Assembly (NCBI GenBank): GCA_017554135.1
Contig: JAFZIX010000251.1
Span: forward strand, 1-5,087
Direction: 5' to 3'
DNA: 5,087 nucleotides
Source: Bacteroidales bacterium
Lineage (GTDB): Bacteria > Bacteroidota > Bacteroidia > Bacteroidales > UBA932
Below the pieces are notes generated by a model. The model was not told where the DNA came from. It searched no databases and worked only from the letters and a program-made list of their open reading frames with translations. Every line of letters starts with the position of its first letter. Positions within the stretch are counted from its first letter, which is position 1. The translations under genes and the position numbers were made by a program. This document shows, piece by piece, positions 1 through 5,087 of the stretch.

Positions 1-1120
1 CACTTACTTCAACCGGAGCCGGCTCTGCACCTTCTGCTTTGTCGTGGATATAAGAAGCCGAAAGACCGGTTATACGGAACATTCCGGTTTCAGACTCGAA
101 ACCGGCGGTATGTCCGACAAGATGCACTTTGACCTTGGTGCCGGGAAGAAGATTGTTGTCCGCGACATTTACAAACTCTACGCACAATCCCTTGCCGGAT
201 TCATCCTGAATCCACATCTGGGTGTTCTGGACCACCCTGTTGAATGCTGTTCCCTCTTTCTTGATCGTAATCCTGTGCTTGGGGACATTCAAGGCACGGT
301 AATCGCTGATGACAGTTCCCTCTACATATATATTATCTTCTATAGTACCGGACAGTGCCTGCACTTCGGAGAAAGATTTACGCACAGCCTTGCTGAATGC
401 CTGGTTGCCACCAAGTTGGATTATTGTAAGGGTGCACTTCATGGCATCCCCGCCTTCTCCGGCCATGGCCACGGTTATGTCGGTGCTCCGCTGGCCGGCG
501 GCAGTATTTGGCTGCACGCGGATAGTCAGGCCTGTTTCCGTGCGGTCCAGGAACTCGACCCACGAAGGATCGCTGGCAGTGATATTCCACTGGACATTGG
601 TTTTAAGCCGCAGGGCGATGTCGCAGCCTTCTGCCACGGCGCTGTAATTTGTTATTCCGCCCATATCCAGTTCCAGATAAGGATCCGAACCTGTCTGGCT
701 GATGGTAAAGGATGCCTGGATCTTGCCTTCGGAAACCACGTTTATCACCGCAGAGCGCGGTGCAGCGTAATTGTTTTCATCTACAGAAACGAAAAACTTT
801 CCGCTTCCGCTTCCCTTCGAGGGATGTATGAAAATCCATTTGAGATCTTCCGCATACTCCGGAATTATCTCCCAGGAATCCAGATTGCTGCGCAGACTGA
901 CGCGCGGACACTGATATTCATGGGTCTCTTCGTTCTTTTCGTGGGCATATGCCTCTTCGAGGGCATATCTGGTAGTTCCATTCCATACGGTGCCATCCCT
1001 GCCGAAGGAGAGGCCCTTGACATCAACCGTCAGGTAGGGATCCTCCTGCGGAAGGTCTCTCTGGCATGAAAACAATAGCGGCAGCAGGGCTGCAAAAATC
1101 AATATAGCGAGTTTCTTCAT
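1..1120 (-). CDS. BACON/DUF5689-type surface lipoprotein, 3' end cut by window edge
   Basis: This partial gene has an open frame of 373 codons from the ATG at 1118-1120 to the left edge with no stop. Residues 1-18 form a lipoprotein signal peptide (MKKLAILIF..., lipobox LFSC, Cys19), followed by the charged stretch QRDLPQEDP, which is compatible with surface export. Residues about 30-145 and 148-237 resemble BACON domains: each has an S/T-N-x-x-W turn (SNLDSW about 78-83, TNVQW about 174-178), a WI/WV strand, an R-S-x-x-x strand and a closing IxQxG (ISQTG 140-144, IIQLG 233-237). Residues about 248-350 resemble DUF5689: FSEVQAL, then YVEGTVISD at 265-273 and MWIQDESGKG at 302-311. BACON domains are Ig-like modules common in Bacteroidetes surface proteins, often as spacers or mucin/glycan-contact modules. 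The gene starts 3 nt after the SusD stop, so it likely belongs to the same operon and surface complex. Any catalytic domain would lie beyond the edge; the function is unproven. Confidence 0.9.
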   Translation of the reverse strand, partial: MKKLAILIFAALLPLLFSCQRDLPQEDPYLTVDVKGLSFGRDGTVWNGTTRYALEEAYAHEKNEETHEYQCPRVSLRSNLDSWEIIPEYAEDLKWIFIHPSKGSGSGKFFVSVDENNYAAPRSAVINVVSEGKIQASFTISQTGSDPYLELDMGGITNYSAVAEGCDIALRLKTNVQWNITASDPSWVEFLDRTETGLTIRVQPNTAAGQRSTDITVAMAGEGGDAMKCTLTIIQLGGNQAFSKAVRKSFSEVQALSGTIEDNIYVEGTVISDYRALNVPKHRITIKKEGTAFNRVVQNTQMWIQDESGKGLCVEFVNVADNNLLPGTKVKVHLVGHTAGFESETGMFRITGLSASYIHDKAEGAEPAPVEVS

Positions 1121-1126
1121 GGCTTA
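1118..1126 (-). other. SusD/BACON-lipoprotein gene junction, 3-nt gap, same frame
   Basis: Read on the minus strand, the SusD stop TAA is followed by GCC and then the ATG of the next lipoprotein. Stop and start are in the same reading frame, so the TAA blocks upstream extension and leaves this ATG as the natural start. The signal peptide directly after it confirms the choice. No Shine-Dalgarno-like sequence is seen before it. There is no room for a promoter or terminator of its own between the genes, so co-transcription with the SusC/SusD pair is expected. Confidence 0.75.
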
Positions 1127-2629
1127 GAGATTATTGTCAACACGGTACTTGCTCCACCACACGGGAGTTTTCATATCGTCGGCGCCTTTGTAGCGCGTAC
1201 GCAAAATGTTCACGGCGGCGGCATAATTGTCGGGATTGGTAGCGCCGGTATTAACCGGATAGGGCAGCCTGCGAGGCAGTATGCCGTCGTTCTTGGTAGT
1301 TGACGCAATGGGCAGGTTGGGGAGCCCGGTACGCCTGTATTCCGCCCATGATTCGAATGCGACCCAGAAAAGGGCCAGATATTTCTGGTTCATCAACTGC
1401 ACGAAGGTGCCGTCCCATTCAACCTTTGCAAGGAACTGGGTTATGGCTGCCTCGCTCACGGGGTTGGTATTGCCGGGCACGGCGCTCCAGTGCCTGATGG
1501 ATGCCTCGACAGCCTCTGAATAGAAACGTCCGGCAAGAACGGATCCGCCGTCGATATAACCTTTATATGCCGCTTCCGCCCAAATGAAAAGAACCTCATC
1601 GTAGTTAATCAGCGAATAGGGAGAATTGTAGTCCGCGAGTATCTCCTTGCGGAAACTGGATGCACCGGCCACACCGGTTTCTTCCCTGGTGGCACCTCCG
1701 GAGATACTGCCGCGCCACACGCCGTTCTGCTGGTTGCACCAAAGAGGCAGGCGCGGATCGCCGAGTTCCTTCATCCTGTCTATCAGCGAAGCACCGGCCC
1801 TGCGGTTGTTGGAAAACCAGACGTCATTATAACTCCCGTAAGGATTGATGTTGGGATCTTCCCCGGTGAAACGCATGACGGCCTCATCGGCAATGGAAGA
1901 AAACACCGGCCATTCATCCTGGTGCTCATACATCTTCCTGATGCGGCCCTGGGCGTCGATTTCGGGATCACCGCACTCGCTCACCCGTATCAGGATCCTC
2001 AACAGCAGTGAGTTGGTGAAACGCCTCCAGCGCATTATATCGCCCCCATAGAGAAGGTCCTTTGCTTTCTGGGAATCAGTAAAATTGAACTTAGAAGTAT
2101 AGAGGTTGTTGGCGGTTTCAAGGTCGGTGATCAACTGGAGGTAGATATCCCTCTGGCTGTCGAAGACGGGTTTGACATTTCCGTTCATCGCCTGGAATGC
2201 TTCGCTGAAAGGAATGTCGCCGAAAGTATCGGTCAGCATCTGGATGTAGTAGGCCCTCATGGTGAGCGCAATGGCCTTGAAATTGGCCTTGGGGGCTTCA
2301 TCTCCGCAAAGGGTGGCCATGTGGTCGGCGCTGGCGGCCCAGCGGGCAAGAGAGTTCCAGGCAGACGCCACGGTTCCTGCCGGAATCATGTAGCGATGAT
2401 ATGCATCGGTGGAGTTGGAAGAAACCGAATACTGCATCAATTCATTGGTCAGCAGGTAGCACTGCCCCACCATGCCCGAAGCACCGGAGTATAGAATATT
2501 CGGCAAAAGGCTCATGGGAGACACTGAACCGACTTCCATCTGGTTGGGGTTCTTGTTCAAATCCTCAAACCCGGCGGTGCATGCAGTGAGAGCGGCCGCA
2601 AATATCAGAATGATAGTACGTGTTTTCAT
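1124..2629 (-). CDS. SusD-like surface lipoprotein (SusD/RagB superfamily, SusD-like_2 type)
   Basis: This is the surface-exposed, lipid-anchored partner of the upstream SusC-like barrel. Members of the family act as a hinged lid that captures ligand and delivers it to the barrel. The 501-residue protein appears complete. A lipoprotein signal peptide ends in the lipobox LTAC, with Cys17 as the lipidation site, which fixes the start at the ATG 1 nt after the SusC stop. Motifs matching the SusD-like_2 branch (my recollection of PF12771) are FEDLNKNPN at 21-29, LTDTFGDIPFSEA at 132-144, YGGDIMRWRRFTNSLLLR about 194-211, NYDEVLFIWAEAAYKG at 342-357, ESWAEYRRTGLPNL at 426-439, RRLPYPVN at 453-460 and PVWW at 489-492. 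The helical parts are the TPR-like scaffold of the superfamily. No frameshift or missing core motif is visible. No ligand can be read from the sequence, because binding residues are poorly conserved in this family. Confidence 0.96.
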   Translation of the reverse strand: MKTRTIILIFAAALTACTAGFEDLNKNPNQMEVGSVSPMSLLPNILYSGASGMVGQCYLLTNELMQYSVSSNSTDAYHRYMIPAGTVASAWNSLARWAASADHMATLCGDEAPKANFKAIALTMRAYYIQMLTDTFGDIPFSEAFQAMNGNVKPVFDSQRDIYLQLITDLETANNLYTSKFNFTDSQKAKDLLYGGDIMRWRRFTNSLLLRILIRVSECGDPEIDAQGRIRKMYEHQDEWPVFSSIADEAVMRFTGEDPNINPYGSYNDVWFSNNRRAGASLIDRMKELGDPRLPLWCNQQNGVWRGSISGGATREETGVAGASSFRKEILADYNSPYSLINYDEVLFIWAEAAYKGYIDGGSVLAGRFYSEAVEASIRHWSAVPGNTNPVSEAAITQFLAKVEWDGTFVQLMNQKYLALFWVAFESWAEYRRTGLPNLPIASTTKNDGILPRRLPYPVNTGATNPDNYAAAVNILRTRYKGADDMKTPVWWSKYRVDNNL

Positions 2630-2633
2630 ATCA
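2627..2633 (-). other. SusC/SusD gene junction, 1-nt gap
   Basis: Read on the minus strand, the SusC stop TGA is followed by a single T and then the SusD ATG. The roughly 20 bases upstream (the codons for NLKLAF) contain no purine-rich AGGAGG-like sequence. Weak or absent Shine-Dalgarno sequences are usual in Bacteroidota. The geometry favours reinitiation by ribosomes finishing SusC, which would keep lid and barrel production linked. The coupling is inferred. Confidence 0.75.
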
Positions 2634-5087
2634 GAATGCGAGTTTGAGGTTCATACCGAAGGTTCTTGTCATAGGATAGGCGCAGGCTTCCATGCCGCGG
2701 CTGACGGAAGCGCCGGTCATTGTGGCAGCCTCCGGGTCATAAATCGGGAAGTCCGTGATACAGAAGATATTGGTGGCGAATACGCCGATCGATGCTCCCG
2801 AGATGTATTTTATCTTTTCCAATTTCTTGCGCGGAACACTGTAGTCCAGGCGCAGTTCCTTGAATTTGAAGAATGATGTATCGAAGACATTCTCCTCGAC
2901 ATTGTTGCGGGAATACTTCCAGGTAGTGTAGTAATCCACAATATCATCCACTATAATATCGTTCTTCGTGTAAGTCCCGTCGGGATTTTGAATCACACCA
3001 TCCACGATAAGTCCGGCATAGCGGCCTTCCAGGGTATTCTTCAATTTTCCCTGGGATGCAAGAGCAAAGTGGGTTATGGAATAAGCATTGCCGCCCTTCT
3101 GGTAAGTGAAGTTCGCAGTCATACGAAGCCTCTTCCATGTCAGAGTCGAACTGATGCCTCCCTTCCAGTCGGGATAGATGCTGCCGAAGTCCAGCAGGTT
3201 CTCCATATCCACACCGGAAAGCACCGGGAATCCATTGGTCGGATCGATAATCTTCTGCCCGGCGCAACTCACCTTCTTTCCATCGGCATCCACATACCAT
3301 GCACCTTCCGGCGCCCTCTTGTAGCCCTGTCCGTAAATGCGCCCAAGTTCAGTGCCCGGGAAGGCATAGATGTAAACGCGGCTGCCTACCGTGGTTGAAT
3401 TCATCTGCACCACATCGACTCCCTCGGCGAGTTCTACAAGTTTGTTGCGGTTGAGCGACCAGTTGAAATCCAGGGTCCACTTAAGGTCTTTCTTCCATAC
3501 AGGGCTCAATGAGAGAGTCACTTCGACACCCTGGTTGGTCACGTTGCCCGCGTTGATGTACTGGGCGGATGCACCGGTGATATAATCGGCAGGCACCTGG
3601 ATAATCTGATCGGTGGTGACCGTCTTATACCAGGCTAGGTCTATCCCTACTCTCTTCTTCAGGAATGAAGTCTGCACACCCACTTCCCAACTTTCCACAT
3701 TTTCTGGCCTCAGAGTTTTGTTCTGCAGAGTGGAAGGAATGATGTAACTGCTCGGGAAATTACTGTTGGAATAGGTGAAGAGCAGGTTGTAAGGATCGGT
3801 ATCGTTACCCACATTAGCCCAGGAAGCGCGCAACTTCAGGATATCCACGTATGAGGGCAAATGGAGTATCTTGTCCAGCAGGATGCCGGTGCTGACGGAA
3901 GGATAGAAATACGACCAGTTCCCCCTGGCGAGGGTACTGGACCAGTCGTTGCGGCCGGTCAGGTCTACGAATATCTTCCCGTCATAAGAGAAGGATGCCG
4001 TGCCGAAAAGGGAGTTGATCTTCTTGTTCTTACGCGCGACATTGAACCGCGGAGCATCCAGGGAGTTCTGGAGCAGAAAAACGTTGGGTTCATCGAGCCT
4101 GGTCGCAATTAACTGCACGTTATTGTAGTTCGTAGTCTGCGAACTGGCACCGAGCGTGGCGTTCACATCCCACTTTGATTTGAATTTCCCGGCATAAGTG
4201 AGCAGGGCGTCGCTGGTCATCAGGAAATTACGCACCGTCTGCTCCTTGTAAAAGCCATCTACATATGAATACGCGTATGTGGCTTTACGCTGGGTGCGGA
4301 AATCCGTAGAAAGGTCCACACCGGAACGCACCAGCAGGGAAAGGCCTTTCAGCAGGTCGATACTGATACTGGCATTTCCGAAGACTCTGTCGCGGTCCAG
4401 CGAGTTCGTATGACCGTAAAGAATCATGTAAATGCTGTCGCATGTATAATTGATCATTTTCGTACCTGTCTCATCCTGGGTATACTTCTGGCTGAGCAGG
4501 TAATTGAGCCTTCCGGAGAAATATTCTTCCTTGTAACTGGATATTGCGGTGGAAGGAGTGTTGCCCAGAAGGTTGTACATAGGGGCGGCATTGTTGTAAC
4601 CGGTGGTAGGAAGGTTTCCGGTGTCTTTACGGTGGTACGTCATCTTGGCAGCCAGACGAATCCTGTTACCTGCTTTCTGGTCCAGCGAAACAGTGAAGTT
4701 CTGGCTGGTATATCCCACGTTAGGGAGTATCCAGTCGTTGCGTTTATCGTTCAAAGAGAAGCGGATACTGGTATTGCGGCCGGAATTATATGAAATGGCC
4801 AGGGTGTTGCTGGTTGTGTAACCGGTTTCGAAAGCGCCTTTATACCAATCCTGCAGCACCCAGGGTGTCCTGGTGTAACTGTCGATAGTCCACTCTCCAT
4901 TATTTTCCACCCAATGGGCAGAATCATAATTATAGAACATTTGGCCTTCGAACCGCGGACCGAATGCAAGGCGCGAGTAGAGGCGGGACACTTTCTCTCC
5001 CGTGTCGGACATCTCCGCAGGAACAGTCCAGAAAGAATAGTAGGTCTGATTCAGACGTGTCACTGCATTTCCGTTACCGGCGCCGTA
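2631..5087 (-). CDS. SusC-like TonB-dependent outer-membrane transporter, 5' end cut by window edge
   Basis: This is the barrel part of a SusC/RagA-family transporter, which imports oligosaccharides, peptides or similar large ligands across the outer membrane with TonB/ExbBD energy. The window holds 818 residues plus the stop. The family usually runs to about 1000-1100 residues, so the signal peptide, carboxypeptidase-regulatory-like domain and plug are missing. The open frame continues to the right edge; the GTG at 5061-5063 is an internal valine, not a start. Family landmarks, numbered in the visible fragment, are YGAGNG at the very start, FGPRFEGQ about 42-49, LKLRASWANVGN about 417-428, LRPENVESWEVG about 459-470, YINAGNVTNQGVEV about 510-523, YPDWKGG about 638-644 and YDPEA about 783-787. 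It ends NLKLAF, a terminal strand closing on Phe as expected for insertion by the BAM complex. One base separates it from the SusD-like gene. The family is secure; the substrate is unknown. Confidence 0.96.
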   Translation of the reverse strand, partial: YGAGNGNAVTRLNQTYYSFWTVPAEMSDTGEKVSRLYSRLAFGPRFEGQMFYNYDSAHWVENNGEWTIDSYTRTPWVLQDWYKGAFETGYTTSNTLAISYNSGRNTSIRFSLNDKRNDWILPNVGYTSQNFTVSLDQKAGNRIRLAAKMTYHRKDTGNLPTTGYNNAAPMYNLLGNTPSTAISSYKEEYFSGRLNYLLSQKYTQDETGTKMINYTCDSIYMILYGHTNSLDRDRVFGNASISIDLLKGLSLLVRSGVDLSTDFRTQRKATYAYSYVDGFYKEQTVRNFLMTSDALLTYAGKFKSKWDVNATLGASSQTTNYNNVQLIATRLDEPNVFLLQNSLDAPRFNVARKNKKINSLFGTASFSYDGKIFVDLTGRNDWSSTLARGNWSYFYPSVSTGILLDKILHLPSYVDILKLRASWANVGNDTDPYNLLFTYSNSNFPSSYIIPSTLQNKTLRPENVESWEVGVQTSFLKKRVGIDLAWYKTVTTDQIIQVPADYITGASAQYINAGNVTNQGVEVTLSLSPVWKKDLKWTLDFNWSLNRNKLVELAEGVDVVQMNSTTVGSRVYIYAFPGTELGRIYGQGYKRAPEGAWYVDADGKKVSCAGQKIIDPTNGFPVLSGVDMENLLDFGSIYPDWKGGISSTLTWKRLRMTANFTYQKGGNAYSITHFALASQGKLKNTLEGRYAGLIVDGVIQNPDGTYTKNDIIVDDIVDYYTTWKYSRNNVEENVFDTSFFKFKELRLDYSVPRKKLEKIKYISGASIGVFATNIFCITDFPIYDPEAATMTGASVSRGMEACAYPMTRTFGMNLKLAF

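Noticed and set aside
44..1069. Plus-strand 341-codon open frame, antisense to the BACON-type lipoprotein
   Set aside because: It shares exact codon boundaries with the minus-strand gene and stays open only because that gene avoids TTA, CTA and TCA codons between residues 19 and 359. It ends exactly where the minus gene uses TCA for Ser18. Its translation resembles no family I know, whereas the minus frame gives a lipobox, domain motifs and operon placement.
2472..2876. Plus-strand 134-codon open frame across the SusC/SusD junction
   Set aside because: It lies antisense to two confidently identified genes and its translation shows no recognisable motif, so it is a shadow of the coding strand.
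2988..3398. Plus-strand 136-codon open frame inside the SusC-like gene
   Set aside because: It is antisense to conserved SusC barrel motifs, has no recognisable domain and no independent promoter or start context.
4410..4793. Plus-strand 127-codon open frame inside the SusC-like gene
   Set aside because: Its hydrophobic-looking translation comes from reading conserved barrel strands in antisense; there is no family resemblance or gene context.
5061..5063. GTG as a possible start of an 810-residue SusC-like protein
   Set aside because: The frame is open for eight more codons to the window edge and those encode YGAGNGNA, matching a conserved SusC segment just after the plug. A SusC without signal peptide and plug would not work, so the gene starts outside the window.
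1..5087. Possible RNA genes, CRISPR arrays, insertion sequences, promoters or terminators
   Set aside because: Only 4 nt are non-coding. I saw no tandem or spaced repeats, no transposase motifs and no tRNA- or rRNA-like segments. The operon promoter and terminator must lie beyond the edges.

Overview
The window is a fully coding stretch from a Bacteroidota genome, most likely Bacteroidales. This rests on a SusC/SusD pair, BACON-type lipoprotein domains, and tight gene junctions without Shine-Dalgarno sequences. By eye the base composition is near 50% GC, richer than classical Bacteroides, so an uncultured gut or host-associated Bacteroidales lineage is plausible. No finer taxonomic call can be made.

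Layout: all genes are on the minus strand and are read from the right edge to the left. (1) 5087-2631 is the C-terminal 818 residues of a SusC-family TonB-dependent outer-membrane transporter, with its signal peptide, N-terminal domain and plug beyond the right edge. (2) 2629-1124 is a complete 501-residue SusD-family surface lipoprotein of the SusD-like_2 type. (3) 1120-1 is a lipoprotein with two BACON-like domains followed by a DUF5689-like region. It has no stop in the window and continues past the left edge. The intergenic gaps are 1 and 3 nt, so the three genes are almost certainly one transcript and probably translationally coupled.

Together they look like the core of a nutrient-acquisition locus. 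SusC is the barrel that imports a large substrate using TonB energy, SusD is the hinged lid that captures it at the cell surface, and the third lipoprotein is probably a surface-exposed accessory binding or enzyme-scaffold protein. No enzyme, sensor or regulator lies in the window, so the substrate cannot be assigned. There are no RNA genes, mobile elements, CRISPR arrays or long non-coding stretches. Promoter and terminator lie outside. I see no evidence of an undescribed system; the least ordinary item is the domain layout of the truncated third gene.
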